Assembly (NCBI RefSeq): GCF_002019635.1
Contig: NZ_KV917371.1
Coordinates: forward strand, 1,532,001-1,596,000
Reading direction: 5' to 3'
DNA length: 64,000 nt
DNA from: Metabacillus halosaccharovorans
Lineage (GTDB): Bacteria > Bacillota > Bacilli > Bacillales > Bacillaceae
This document shows, in pieces, positions 1-8,199 of the stretch. The stretch's first letter is position 1. Every line of letters starts with the position of its first letter. Below the pieces are notes generated by a model. It was not told where the DNA came from. It saw only the letters and a list, made by a program, of their open reading frames with translations, and did no database searches. Both the position numbers and the translations under genes were made by a program.

Positions 1-825
1 AATGCATTTTGCGTAGCAACCGCCTTCAATGTTAAACACTCCAGACGTTGACCATCCGTGCTCATCGTCACCTATGAGTCGTCGGTTAGGGTCAGCAGAT
101 AGTGTGGTTTTTCCTGTTCCGGACAAACCAAAAAATAAAGCAACATCTCCTTCAAATCCAACGTTTGCCGAACAATGCATAGGAAGAATGTTGTTTTCAG
201 GTAATAAAAGGTTCATCACAGAAAATACAGATTTTTTCATCTCTCCAGCGTATTCTGTGCCACCAATTAAAATTGTTCTCTTCTCAAAAGAGATAATAAT
301 AAAGGTTTCGGATTTTGTGCAATCTACTTCTGGGTCAGCTTTAAAATGAGGAGCTGACAAAATGGTAAAAGGTTGTTCATTTGTAATCATTTCTTCTCCA
401 TTATTAGGAATGAAGAGCTGACTGGCAAAAAGATTATGCCATGCAAATTCATTTATGACTTTTAATGGAAGTTGATATCGAATATCAGCTCCTGCAAAAC
501 CATCGAAAATAAATATTTCATCCCGTTCTTTTAAGTATGAAATCATTTTGCTATAAAGCTGATCAAATACTTCCGAAGAAATAGGTTGGTTTACTGTACC
601 CCAATTAATGATGTTTTTAGTAGTTGCTTCTTCTACAATAAATTTGTCCTGAGGAGATCTTCCGGTATATGCTCCAGTCGTCGCTCTTATTGCCCCTGTA
701 GAAGTAAGAACACCTTCTTTTTTTTCAAGTACTTTTTCAACAAGCTGTGACACAGATAAATTATGCTTCGCATTTTCCCCATTAACAAGCTGAATAAGCC
801 CATTTGTTAAATCAGTTACATTCAT
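1..825 (-). CDS. pckA: Phosphoenolpyruvate carboxykinase (ATP), 5' part
   Basis: Gluconeogenic enzyme that converts oxaloacetate and ATP to phosphoenolpyruvate, CO2 and ADP in the cytoplasm. The minus strand encodes the first 275 residues; the gene runs off the left edge. Translation matches B. subtilis PckA nearly throughout, including [12 protein letters not shown] near the N-terminus and the nucleotide-binding loop GLSGTGKTT near residue 237. I chose the ATG at 823-825 because AAGAAGGG sits about 7 nt upstream; the ATG six bases earlier is too close to it. The gene is divergent from metK, and a CcpN-like operator lies on its -10 region. The edge truncation is a window effect, not damage. 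Confidence 0.97.
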   Translation of the reverse strand, partial: MNVTDLTNGLIQLVNGENAKHNLSVSQLVEKVLEKKEGVLTSTGAIRATTGAYTGRSPQDKFIVEEATTKNIINWGTVNQPISSEVFDQLYSKMISYLKERDEIFIFDGFAGADIRYQLPLKVINEFAWHNLFASQLFIPNNGEEMITNEQPFTILSAPHFKADPEVDCTKSETFIIISFEKRTILIGGTEYAGEMKKSVFSVMNLLLPENNILPMHCSANVGFEGDVALFFGLSGTGKTTLSADPNRRLIGDDEHGWSTSGVFNIEGGCYAKCI

Positions 826-869
826 CCCCATACCCTTCTTTCTGAAAAAGTGATTTCTCGTTATTCAAT

Positions 870-880
870 AGTATAACACA
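870..880 (-). promoter_or_regulatory. CcpN-like operator over the pckA -10 box
   Basis: The minus strand reads TGTGTTATACT, an exact fit to the CcpN consensus TRTGHYATAYW as I remember it. It contains a TATACT -10 hexamer (870-875); the -35 region is weak. In B. subtilis CcpN represses pckA and gapB during glycolytic growth, so the position fits known biology. The assignment rests on one short motif. Confidence 0.55.
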
Positions 881-1040
881 TTTATATTATTAGAACATAC
901 TAATTGTGAGAGCTTTATGAAAAAAACTGTACATACTATATTTTAAAACTAATTTCATATTTCATTATATGAGGGGAATACTATTCTTAAGATTTACTTA
1001 AAGCATAAGAAAATTCATATGGAATAACTGTCGATTTCTG

Positions 1041-1069
1041 TTGACACCATTAACTTAGTGCGCTATGAT
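1041..1069 (+). promoter_or_regulatory. Sigma-A promoter of metK leader
   Basis: Consensus -35 TTGACA (1041-1046) and -10 TATGAT (1064-1069) separated by 17 bp. Transcription would start near 1076, just ahead of the SAM riboswitch. Confidence 0.85.
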
Positions 1070-1086
1070 ATGACCTTGAACGGATT

Positions 1087-1399
1087 CTCTTATCCCGAGC
1101 TGGTGGAGGGACAGGCCCTATGAAACCCAGCAACCTGCTATCAAAGGAAAGCGGCGAATGCGCACTAATTATATAGTTACTAGTATTAGCAGTTTTTTGC
1201 CTGACCTAATAAAAACAAAACTCGTTTTGTTTTTATTAGGTCAAGAATGATGCTATGCATCATTCTAAGCAAGCGTAAGCTTGCTTAGGCAAAAAAGTCC
1301 CAATCTGTGGAACTATGTTTAAAAGGCGCACTCCCTGCGACATTTTCCGACGCAAAGGTGCTAACCTGAAGCAAGGCGAAAGCCCTTGATCGATAAGAG
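1087..1399 (+). promoter_or_regulatory. SAM-I (S-box) riboswitch with a greatly enlarged P3 arm
   Basis: SAM-binding leader RNA that turns off metK when S-adenosylmethionine is plentiful. P1 pairs CTCTTATC (1087-1094) with GATAAGAG (1392-1399). Conserved core blocks follow in order: GGTGGAGGGA, the GGCCC/TATGAAACCC region, GCAACC, then GGTGCTAA-CCTG and a P4 hairpin near 1372-1388. The usual S-box aptamer is about 100-120 nt; this one is 313 nt because about 200 nt of extra paired sequence sits in the P3 loop. The transcript ends in a conditional terminator at 1422-1452. GAAAGG (1401-1406) could pair with CCTTTC of the terminator's left arm, giving a candidate antiterminator. Confidence 0.95.
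1193..1296 (+). other. Four-way-junction insert inside riboswitch P3
   Basis: An outer 10-bp stem (1193-1202 with 1287-1296) encloses three hairpins placed almost end to end. They are a 19-nt perfect inverted repeat (1203-1221/1224-1242, two bases between arms), a 10-bp hairpin (1244-1253/1257-1266) and an 8-bp hairpin with a GTAA tetraloop (1267-1274/1279-1286). Only base 1243 is left unpaired at the junction. Weaker pairs continue the arm outward (ATAGTT 1173-1178 with AACTAT 1311-1316; TGCGC 1159-1163 with GCGCA 1326-1330). Function is unknown; it may be a structural P3 extension or an inserted repeat. Confidence 0.8.
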
Positions 1400-1421
1400 C
1401 GAAAGGCGATGAACGATAACA

Positions 1422-1452
1422 AACCTTTCCTCATAGGGGAAAGGTTTTTTTG
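1422..1452 (+). terminator. Conditional terminator of the metK riboswitch
   Basis: Nine-bp stem AACCTTTCC (1422-1430) with GGAAAGGTT (1438-1446), followed by a T tract. It lies 22 nt after aptamer P1, as in transcriptional S-box switches. Confidence 0.92.
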
Positions 1453-1622
1453 ATAACAGAAATAAGTATTTTCTTCATTAGAGTTTTACCAGGACAAGCA
1501 TTGTGGTAAAGGTACATAATACTTCTGTTCACAAATATGCCAACGTGATTTTCTAAAGGTCAAACTTTGGGAAGAGTTCCGGATCAACTGAATGAACAAA
1601 TATGAGGAGGAAGCTTTTAACT

Positions 1623-2819
1623 ATGTCTAAAAAACGTCTATTTACTTCTGAGTCTGTAACAGAAGGCCATCCAGATAAGATTTGTGACCAAATTTCAGAT
1701 TCAATTCTTGATGCAATAATCTCAAAGGATCCTAACGCACGTGTAGCGTGTGAAACTTCTGTTACAACAGGTTTAGTACTGGTTGCTGGAGAGATTACAA
1801 CAAGTACGTATGTTGATATTCCTAAGATTGTTCGTGAAACAATTAAAGATATCGGATATACTCGTGCAAAGTATGGCTTTGATGCAGAAACATGTGCTGT
1901 TTTAACTTCTATTGACGAGCAATCAGCAGATATTGCAATGGGTGTTGACCAAGCGCTTGAAGCTCGTGAAGGACAAATGTCTGATGAAGAAATTGAAGCA
2001 ATCGGTGCAGGTGACCAAGGGTTAATGTTTGGTTTTGCTTGTAACGAAACGAAGGAATTAATGCCACTTCCAATTTCTTTAGCTCATAAAATATCCCGCC
2101 GTTTAACAGAGGTACGTAAAGAAGAGATTCTTCCATATCTTCGTCCAGATGGTAAAACACAAGTAACGGTTGAATATGATGAAAATAACAAACCGGTTCG
2201 TATTGATACAATTGTTATTTCTACTCAACATCATCCGGAAGTTACGTTGGAACAAATTCAACGTAATCTTAAGGAATATGTTATCAATCCAGTTGTTCCT
2301 AAAGAATTAATTGATGAAAACACTAAATACTTTATTAATCCTACTGGTCGTTTCGTAATTGGTGGACCACAAGGTGATGCAGGTTTAACTGGTCGTAAAA
2401 TTATTGTTGATACTTATGGTGGATATGCTCGTCATGGTGGTGGAGCATTCTCAGGTAAGGATGCAACAAAAGTTGACCGCTCTGCTGCATATGCTGCTCG
2501 CTATGTTGCAAAGAATATTGTTGCTGCAGGATTAGCTGAAAAGTGTGAAGTTCAATTAGCGTATGCAATTGGGGTAGCACAACCTGTATCTATATCTATT
2601 GATACATTTGGAACAGGAAAAGTTTCAGAAGAAGTATTAGTAGAAGTTGTTCGCAGTAACTTTGATCTACGCCCTGCGGGAATCATTAAAATGCTTGACT
2701 TGAGACGTCCTATCTACAAGCAAACTGCTGCTTATGGACATTTTGGTCGAAATGACTTAGATCTTCCATGGGAAAGAACAGACAAAGCGGAAGCACTTAG
2801 TAATGCTGCGCTTAAGTAA
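1623..2819 (+). CDS. metK: S-adenosylmethionine synthetase
   Basis: Makes S-adenosylmethionine from methionine and ATP, releasing phosphate and pyrophosphate; a cytoplasmic tetramer in the known family. The 398-residue product is full length and nearly identical to B. subtilis MetK, with GHPDK near residue 16, GAGDQG in the middle and the P-loop-like GGGAFSGKD near residue 275. The frame is open from 1602, but the ATG at 1623 gives the [11 protein letters not shown] start of the family, with GGAGG 12 nt upstream. Expression is controlled by the SAM riboswitch in its leader, and a terminator follows at 2829. Confidence 0.98.
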   Translation: MSKKRLFTSESVTEGHPDKICDQISDSILDAIISKDPNARVACETSVTTGLVLVAGEITTSTYVDIPKIVRETIKDIGYTRAKYGFDAETCAVLTSIDEQSADIAMGVDQALEAREGQMSDEEIEAIGAGDQGLMFGFACNETKELMPLPISLAHKISRRLTEVRKEEILPYLRPDGKTQVTVEYDENNKPVRIDTIVISTQHHPEVTLEQIQRNLKEYVINPVVPKELIDENTKYFINPTGRFVIGGPQGDAGLTGRKIIVDTYGGYARHGGGAFSGKDATKVDRSAAYAARYVAKNIVAAGLAEKCEVQLAYAIGVAQPVSISIDTFGTGKVSEEVLVEVVRSNFDLRPAGIIKMLDLRRPIYKQTAAYGHFGRNDLDLPWERTDKAEALSNAALK

Positions 2820-2828
2820 TTGTTGATG

Positions 2829-2864
2829 AAAAGAATGGCCTGTATAGGGTCATTCTTTTTTTAT
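2829..2864 (+). terminator. metK terminator
   Basis: AGAATGGCC pairs with GGTCATTCT (one G-T pair), followed by seven T residues. Confidence 0.9.
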
Positions 2865-3011
2865 GCCAAAATCACGTTCTAAGATTTGGAAACAACCCTT
2901 TAATGGTGTATAGTGAACAGTGCGTATTGTTCAAAAAATCGCAATTCTTTTGTTGCAATTATTGATGAAGTCGATGATATAGTTAATATAGTAAAATGCA
3001 GGAGGATATTT

Positions 3012-3497
3012 ATGAAAGCGTTTCTTATCGGGATATCTTTAGTTATAGGAATGTCTATAAGTAGTGGCTGTCAAAGTCAATCTCAAGCAAATGAATCAGA
3101 TCAGAAAAGCATGAATACGACAAATGAAGTTTTGGCTCCGGAAGTTCAAATTATTGCTAATGAACAAGTTAAAAAAGGAAAGAGAGAAACGATTTCAGCT
3201 GTGGTTACTGTGGGTGATGAATTTGTGGATGATGCAGATGTTGAGTTTGAAATCAAACGTGATGAAGAATCTGAAAAAATAACAGCTAATTCTAAAGATA
3301 AGGGAAAATATACGATCTATTATACGTTTAAGTCGGATGGGCAATATGAAATTATTGCCCATACAAATGCAGAGGGGTACCATATTATGCCTTCGATGCA
3401 AATTCAAGTAGGTGATAGTGATACTGATTCCTCACCAAAACAGGATGAGAAAAGTGAAACATCGGAACATCATCATGATCATGAAGAGGAGCATTGA
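3012..3497 (+). CDS. YtkA/FixH-like lipoprotein with His-rich tail
   Basis: Predicted lipoprotein of 161 residues attached to the outer face of the membrane. A short hydrophobic signal ends in a lipobox-like ISSGC (Cys near residue 19). The middle, with EVQI..., an acidic DDADVEFEI stretch and KYTIYYTFKSDGQYEI, resembles the single beta-sandwich domain of YtkA. The C-terminus ends in His, Asp and Glu residues (HHHDHEEEH), suggesting metal binding. The start at 3012 follows GGAGGATATTT; an open frame continues upstream to 2913 but lacks a ribosome site. No partner gene is adjacent. The domain call is moderately sure; metal binding is inference. Confidence 0.75.
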   Translation: MKAFLIGISLVIGMSISSGCQSQSQANESDQKSMNTTNEVLAPEVQIIANEQVKKGKRETISAVVTVGDEFVDDADVEFEIKRDEESEKITANSKDKGKYTIYYTFKSDGQYEIIAHTNAEGYHIMPSMQIQVGDSDTDSSPKQDEKSETSEHHHDHEEEH

Positions 3498-3512
3498 TGC
3501 TCCTCTTTGTTT
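3484..3512. terminator. Hairpin overlapping lipoprotein stop codon
   Basis: AAGAGGAGCA (3484-3493) pairs with TGCTCCTCTT (3498-3507) around a TTGA loop. It includes the stop codon at 3495-3497 and lies between converging genes. The T run is short, so strength is uncertain. Confidence 0.6.
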
Positions 3513-4650
3513 AGGCATAACGTATATGTTTTTCTTCTAATGCATCTTCATATTCCTTCAATAAACCGTTAAATATATGAGCCCAAGTTTGGGTTAAGGC
3601 ATACTCCCGGGCAGCTTCTCCCATTTTGTTACGAAATGAATAATCTTCTAATAAATGAATAATGGCTTCTATAAATTGCTCTGTATTTTTAGGTTCACAT
3701 AAAAATCCGGTTTCCAACGGTTTAATAATGTTTTTTACTCCACCTGAGTTTGCCCCAATAACGGGTGTTCCGGAAGCAAATGCTTCTAAAACAACATTTC
3801 CGAATGTTTCAGTCGGGGATGGAAAAACAAACACATCAGAACATGAGTAGATTTCAGCGAGTTCTACACCATTCACATATCCCACAAATGTCAGGTTATC
3901 TTGAGCATTTTTCTGCATCTCTTCTTTTGCCGGTCCATCTCCAACAATTAACCAGTGAACATTTTCTTGGAAATGATTGGGAAGTTTCTTTGTGATCTCC
4001 ATTAATGTCTTAATATCTTTTTCCGGAGCTAATCTGCCTACATAAGATAGGATATATTTTTCTTTAATTTGATATTTCTTACGAATTTCTTCGTTCTGAT
4101 AGTTTGGATGAAATAGGTTACAATCAACACCTCTTCCCCAAATTCGAAGATTTGAAAAGCCTTTTCGTTTTAATTGTTCCAGTGTTTCGTTCGAAGGTAC
4201 AAATATCTTTCGCAGAGGTTTATGGAACCAATGCATGTATTTCCATAACACCTTCGATAAAAACTGAAAGTCATAATATTCTAAATATTGGTCAAAATCG
4301 GTATGATAAGATCCTACAATAGGAATGCCGAGCTTTTTAGCATAATGTAATCCGCAAAGACCAATGTTAAATGGAGTAGCCACATGAATTAAATCCGGTT
4401 GGAAGCGTTGTAGCTCAGCTTTAACATGCAGCATGTTTGGCAGTGCTAATCTGCATTCAGGATAAAGGAAGAAAGGTAAACTTGTGAAACGATGGATATG
4501 GCTAGAAAACATGCTTTCTTTTGTACTAACAGGTGCAAAAACTCTGTATTCATAGCCATGCTCTTCAAGATAATCTGTAAAACGCTTTAAGGTTCTTGCA
4601 ACCCCGTTAACATCAGGTGAAAAAGTATCAGTGAAAATAGCTATTCTCAA
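3511..4650 (-). CDS. GT4-family glycosyltransferase
   Basis: Retaining GT-B glycosyltransferase of 379 residues, likely adding a sugar to a lipid or cell-surface acceptor at the inner membrane face. The N-terminus RIAIFTDTFSPDVNGVARTL is typical of MgtA-like (GDP-mannose- or UDP-sugar-dependent) members. The C-terminal half has the GT4 donor-site E-x7-E motif in TETFGNVVLEAF. There is no membrane segment. It is the second gene of a minus-strand pair, 61 bp after a PAP2 phosphatase, which suggests joint work on glycolipid or lipid-carrier metabolism. The sugar and acceptor cannot be read from sequence. Confidence 0.85.
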   Translation of the reverse strand: MRIAIFTDTFSPDVNGVARTLKRFTDYLEEHGYEYRVFAPVSTKESMFSSHIHRFTSLPFFLYPECRLALPNMLHVKAELQRFQPDLIHVATPFNIGLCGLHYAKKLGIPIVGSYHTDFDQYLEYYDFQFLSKVLWKYMHWFHKPLRKIFVPSNETLEQLKRKGFSNLRIWGRGVDCNLFHPNYQNEEIRKKYQIKEKYILSYVGRLAPEKDIKTLMEITKKLPNHFQENVHWLIVGDGPAKEEMQKNAQDNLTFVGYVNGVELAEIYSCSDVFVFPSPTETFGNVVLEAFASGTPVIGANSGGVKNIIKPLETGFLCEPKNTEQFIEAIIHLLEDYSFRNKMGEAAREYALTQTWAHIFNGLLKEYEDALEEKHIRYA

Positions 4651-4711
4651 TGCAATCCCTCCAATTACATAAATGAAAGGTACCTAAATATGAGGCACTA
4701 TTTTTTACACG

Positions 4712-5263
4712 TTACAAAGGCAATATAAAGAACCTGGTTATGATTGTGTAGCTTAGAAATCCAACAGAACTACCAAATAAGCAGCCTACTAATACGTCAG
4801 AAGGATAGTGCAATCCCAGATACATTCTTGAAAGGCCGACACTGATGGCTATTGGTAAAAGAATGACTGTTAGCTGAGGCATAAATAAAATAAATGGAAT
4901 AATTACAGAAAAAATAGCTGTTGTATGTCCAGATGGAAAGGAATGATCTTCTAAAGGATTTGCAGGTACCTTTGTCTCAAGCAAAGCTAGATAGGGCCGT
5001 TTTCTTGGATATAACTTTTTCACCAGTGCAACCGGTAAATGGCTGAATAGAAGGGAGATTGCACATGTTATTCCAATGATTTGTAATAGGTCTTTTGTGA
5101 AAAAAACGAGAAATAAACAAACTGCAATGGTTGAAATAGCTCCACCTAGGTGTGTGATGTTTCGAAAATAAAAGTTCAGCATTTTTTGATCGAAATGACG
5201 ATTAACACTTCGAAACAGCCTGCATTCGAAATTGTACATGTTGGTCATCAGCTTTGTTTTCAT
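4712..5263 (-). CDS. PAP2-family membrane phosphatase
   Basis: Integral membrane lipid phosphatase of 183 residues, acting on lipid phosphates such as undecaprenyl pyrophosphate or phosphatidate. All three signature motifs are present: KLYPRKRP (K-x6-RP type), PSGHTTAIF, and SRMYLGLHYPSD with its catalytic His. Several hydrophobic segments surround them. It is the first gene of a minus-strand pair with the downstream glycosyltransferase. The substrate is not determined by sequence; recycling of a lipid carrier used by the neighbour is plausible. Confidence 0.87.
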   Translation of the reverse strand: MKTKLMTNMYNFECRLFRSVNRHFDQKMLNFYFRNITHLGGAISTIAVCLFLVFFTKDLLQIIGITCAISLLFSHLPVALVKKLYPRKRPYLALLETKVPANPLEDHSFPSGHTTAIFSVIIPFILFMPQLTVILLPIAISVGLSRMYLGLHYPSDVLVGCLFGSSVGFLSYTIITRFFILPL

Positions 5264-5612
5264 TTGGACGCTCCTTTATTTACCCCTTTTCTATTATTTT
5301 AGTAGAGAATTATTTAGTTAATAATAAGAAAATGTAAAAAATCCCTTCACATAATATTCACAAAATTAATGTTTGTTGATGAAAAGAGAAAATATTTAAA
5401 TGAAAAATACTTAGTTTAAAAAGTGGGAGAGTGGTATTTAAATATAGGGGATCATTAATAATAGCAACAGAGTAAGGAATTGAAGAAAAAATACCTATTC
5501 CTTACTCAGAAGAGTTTTTAATTTTTATACTTTAAGAAAGTTTAACTATAAAGGTTTAAAGTATAAGAAAAGACATCGACTTCCGCCATTCTTGGCGGTA
5601 AATCGTGTTTTT
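5264..5612. other. AT-rich intergenic stretch
   Basis: No coding potential was seen. It holds the likely promoter region of the minus-strand PAP2 gene (not resolved), an inverted repeat around 5527-5564 (ATACTTTAA and TTTAAAGTAT), and at the right end a hairpin that probably terminates ytoA. Confidence 0.6.
5572..5603 (-). terminator. Probable ytoA terminator
   Basis: CCGCCA (5583-5588) pairs with TGGCGG (5593-5598), extended by imperfect pairing outside. On the minus strand it is followed by GTCTTTTCTT, 15 bp after the ytoA stop. Confidence 0.6.
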
Positions 5613-6125
5613 CTAAGATTGTATTGCTTTGTAATATTGACCTTTTTCAACATATTCACGACGAATTCTTTCCATGTCTAACAGATCTTCTGATGTTAAT
5701 GTTCTTACAACCTTTGCAGGGCGACCTAGAGCAAGTGTGTAAGGAGGGATTTTTTTTCCGGGAGGGACAAGGCTGCCTGCTCCGATAAAGGCTCCTTCAC
5801 CAACTTCTGCACCATCCAAAATGATGGATCCCATTCCAATTAATGCTTTTTGGCGAATAATTGAACTATGTAGGATAACACTATGTCCAACGGTAACATC
5901 ATCCTCAAGGATAAGAGGTTTGTTTGGACTTTGATGAAGACAGCACAAATCTTGAACATTTACACGTTTTCCTATCACAGTAGGGGAAACATCGCCACGA
6001 ATAACTGTTTGAAACCAAATGCTGGATTCATCTCCAATCTCAACATCGCCTGTGATTGTAACGTAGTCAGCAATAAAAGCTGATTCAGAGATCTTTGGAC
6101 TTTTTTCTTTATAAGGATAGATCAT
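5613..6125 (-). CDS. ytoA: Gamma-carbonic-anhydrase-like hexapeptide-repeat protein
   Basis: Left-handed beta-helix protein of 170 residues that matches B. subtilis YtoA throughout. Hexapeptide repeats run from about residue 10 to 130 (for example TITGDVEIG, GVIRGDV-type and ALIGMGSIILDGAEVG). Candidate metal ligands are the His in LHQSP and the two in VTVGHSVILHS, as in gamma-carbonic anhydrases; activity on CO2 is not proven for this subfamily. The ATG at 6123-6125 is preferred because AAAGGA lies 9 nt upstream; the ATG at 6134 abuts that site. The gene is divergent from ytpA, leaving only 79 bp between the starts. Confidence 0.9.
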   Translation of the reverse strand: MIYPYKEKSPKISESAFIADYVTITGDVEIGDESSIWFQTVIRGDVSPTVIGKRVNVQDLCCLHQSPNKPLILEDDVTVGHSVILHSSIIRQKALIGMGSIILDGAEVGEGAFIGAGSLVPPGKKIPPYTLALGRPAKVVRTLTSEDLLDMERIRREYVEKGQYYKAIQS

Positions 6126-6204
6126 GTTTTTCATTCCTTTCAGTTGGGAATTCTTTATTTATTATATCAGTAGACAAAGAAGAAAGAGAAAGAAGGTAGT
6201 GGAA

Positions 6205-6999
6205 TTGTGGAAATGGAAAGCTGAGATTGAACCCGTAAAAGGGGTTATAGTGATCATTCATGGAGCAGCAGAACATCACGGTCGCTACAAATGGCTGGTA
6301 GAAATGTGGCGTTTATCAGGTTACCATGTGGTCATGGGAGATTTACCTGGTCAAGGAACTTCAACAAGAAGAAGAGGACATATCAAATCATTTGATGAAT
6401 ATATAAAAGAAGTGAATATATGGATAACTGAAGCGAAAAAGTTCGGGGTACCTTTATTTTTATTAGGGCACAGCATGGGTGGACTGGTAGTTATCAGGGC
6501 TCTGCAAGAAAAACATCATGAAATAAAAGCAGTTATTTTATCGTCTCCTTGCTTGGGCATTTTGTTTAAACCAAATAAAGCTATAGAACTGGCTTCAAAA
6601 GGATTAAATATGATCGCACCATCGTTTAAAGTTGATTCAAAATTAAGCGTAGAGATTGCCACACGTAATAAATCAGTACAGGAGTTAGATGAAAACGACT
6701 CTTTATATGTGACAAAGGTTTCAGTAAGATGGTATCGTGAGTTGATAAAAGCTATGGAAGAAGCTCAAAATCAGGTTGGCAAATTTCAACAAGTTCCCCT
6801 GCTTCTTATGCAAGGCGGAGAAGACAAAATTGTTGATAAATCACTAGTGAAAAAGTGGTTTAACAAAGTGGATTTACTGGAAAAAAATTATAAGGAATGG
6901 AAAGGGCTCTATCATGAAATCTTTAGTGAGCCTGAAAGAGATCTGGTATTTGAAACAGCTAAACGTTTTTTTGATACCCATTCAGAGTACGTGACTTAG
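6205..6999 (+). CDS. ytpA: Monoacylglycerol lipase/lysophospholipase-type hydrolase YtpA
   Basis: Alpha/beta-hydrolase of 264 residues. B. subtilis YtpA is reported to make the lysophospholipid antibiotic bacilysocin by phospholipid deacylation. Seen here are the oxyanion region VIIHGAAEHHGRY, the nucleophile elbow GHSMGG, a late Asp in GGEDKIVD and the His in GLYHEIF, forming the Ser-Asp-His triad. A TTG start at 6205 is chosen: AGAAGG is 8 nt upstream and the protein then begins LWKWKAE like YtpA's MWTWKA. The frame stays open to 6124, but that part would overlap ytoA. ytpB follows by 74 bp, as in B. subtilis. Confidence 0.9.
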   Translation: MWKWKAEIEPVKGVIVIIHGAAEHHGRYKWLVEMWRLSGYHVVMGDLPGQGTSTRRRGHIKSFDEYIKEVNIWITEAKKFGVPLFLLGHSMGGLVVIRALQEKHHEIKAVILSSPCLGILFKPNKAIELASKGLNMIAPSFKVDSKLSVEIATRNKSVQELDENDSLYVTKVSVRWYRELIKAMEEAQNQVGKFQQVPLLLMQGGEDKIVDKSLVKKWFNKVDLLEKNYKEWKGLYHEIFSEPERDLVFETAKRFFDTHSEYVT

Positions 7000-7073
7000 T
7001 GTGTAAACTTTGTCTTCTTCATGTGACAAGAGAGCTAATTGATAAAAAAAAGAAACAAGAGGTGACACTCCCT

Positions 7074-8165
7074 TTGACAGTACCACAGCATCCGATAAAA
7101 TTAATGACCAAAGTATATAGAGAGATCTTTCCCATTGTTCACTTTTATATTGGACAATGGAGAGTACAAGCAGAAAAAATACCAAATCAGGAATTGAGAA
7201 TTCAAGCCTTAAACAGTATTCAGGACAAAGAATTTCACTGTGAAGGTGGAGGCATTTTAGCCATGATATCAGGTCCACATAAACAACAATGTATCGAGTT
7301 TATTGTAGCATATCAAACAATAAGCGATTATTTAGATAATTTATGTGATCGAAGTACATCGTTAGATCCAGTTGATTTTCGTATGTTACACCAATCTATG
7401 CTTGATGCATTAACATGTGGTGAACCTTGCAAGGAGTACTACAAATATAGAGAAGATCAAGATGATGGTGGATATTTGAACCGTTTAGTACAAACATGTC
7501 AAAACGTTCTTTCTGAGTTAGAGCACTATCCGATGATATCAAAATATTTACTGGAGCTTTCACGCTATTATTGCGATCTGCAGGTACATAAGCATGTGAA
7601 AAAAGATGAGCGTGTTCCAAGACTTGAAAATTGGTTTGAGAATCATAAAAACAGTCTTCCTGAGATGGAATGGTATGAGTTTTCGGCATGTACAGGGTCA
7701 ACACTTGGCATCTTTTGCTTAGTTGCGTATGCTTTCCAAGAAAGTTTTGAGGAAAAACAAGCACAACAAATAAGAGATAGTTATTTTCCATATATTCAAG
7801 GTCTTCATATTTTACTCGATTATTTAATTGATCAAGAGGAAGATGAGCTGGGCGGTGACTTAAATTTTTGCAGTTACTATGATTCAGAAGCAACCATGAT
7901 GGAAAGGTTAGAGTATTTTGTAGAACAAGCAGATTATCAGTTAAGCGGTATTCCTCATGAAAATTTTCATAAATTAATTAATCGGGGTTTATTAGGTGTT
8001 TATTTATCAGACGATAAAGTGGCAACTCACAAAGAGCTTAATAAATTGGCAAAAAGGTTAATAAAAGTTGGAGGCATGACAAGTTTCTTTTTTTATTTTA
8101 ACGGAAGAGCCTATCGTACAATTCAAAAACTTTCTTGGAAAAAGCATTCACAAAAAGCAATGTAA
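7074..8165 (+). CDS. ytpB: Tetraprenyl-beta-curcumene synthase
   Basis: Large class IB terpene synthase that, in B. subtilis, cyclises all-trans C35 heptaprenyl diphosphate to tetraprenyl-beta-curcumene, the precursor of spore sesquarterpenes. The 363-residue product matches YtpB along its length, with Asp-rich segments SDYLDNLCDR near residue 85 and HILLDYLIDQEEDELGGD near residue 255. A TTG start at 7074 gives MTVPQHPIKLM, like the known protein, with GAGGTGA 8-9 nt upstream. It probably forms an operon with ytpA, and a shared hairpin separates it from converging ytqB. Confidence 0.92.
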   Translation: MTVPQHPIKLMTKVYREIFPIVHFYIGQWRVQAEKIPNQELRIQALNSIQDKEFHCEGGGILAMISGPHKQQCIEFIVAYQTISDYLDNLCDRSTSLDPVDFRMLHQSMLDALTCGEPCKEYYKYREDQDDGGYLNRLVQTCQNVLSELEHYPMISKYLLELSRYYCDLQVHKHVKKDERVPRLENWFENHKNSLPEMEWYEFSACTGSTLGIFCLVAYAFQESFEEKQAQQIRDSYFPYIQGLHILLDYLIDQEEDELGGDLNFCSYYDSEATMMERLEYFVEQADYQLSGIPHENFHKLINRGLLGVYLSDDKVATHKELNKLAKRLIKVGGMTSFFFYFNGRAYRTIQKLSWKKHSQKAM

Positions 8166-8168
8166 TGT

Positions 8169-8199
8169 AAAAGGCGCTCATTTGGAAAAAGCGCCTTTT
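8169..8199. terminator. Bidirectional terminator ytpB/ytqB
   Basis: Ten-bp stem AAAAGGCGCT (8169-8178) with AGCGCCTTTT (8190-8199), between converging genes. Confidence 0.9.

Noticed and set aside
29-349. 106-codon plus-strand frame at the left edge
   Set aside because: Antisense to conserved pckA nucleotide-binding sequence.
1193-1296. tRNA gene suggested by the cloverleaf-like fold
   Set aside because: Stem lengths (18-19, 10 and 8 bp) and the absence of D-loop, anticodon and T-loop sequences rule out a tRNA.
1602-1622. Upstream ATG start for metK
   Set aside because: It overlaps the GGAGG ribosome site of the ATG at 1623, which gives the family N-terminus.
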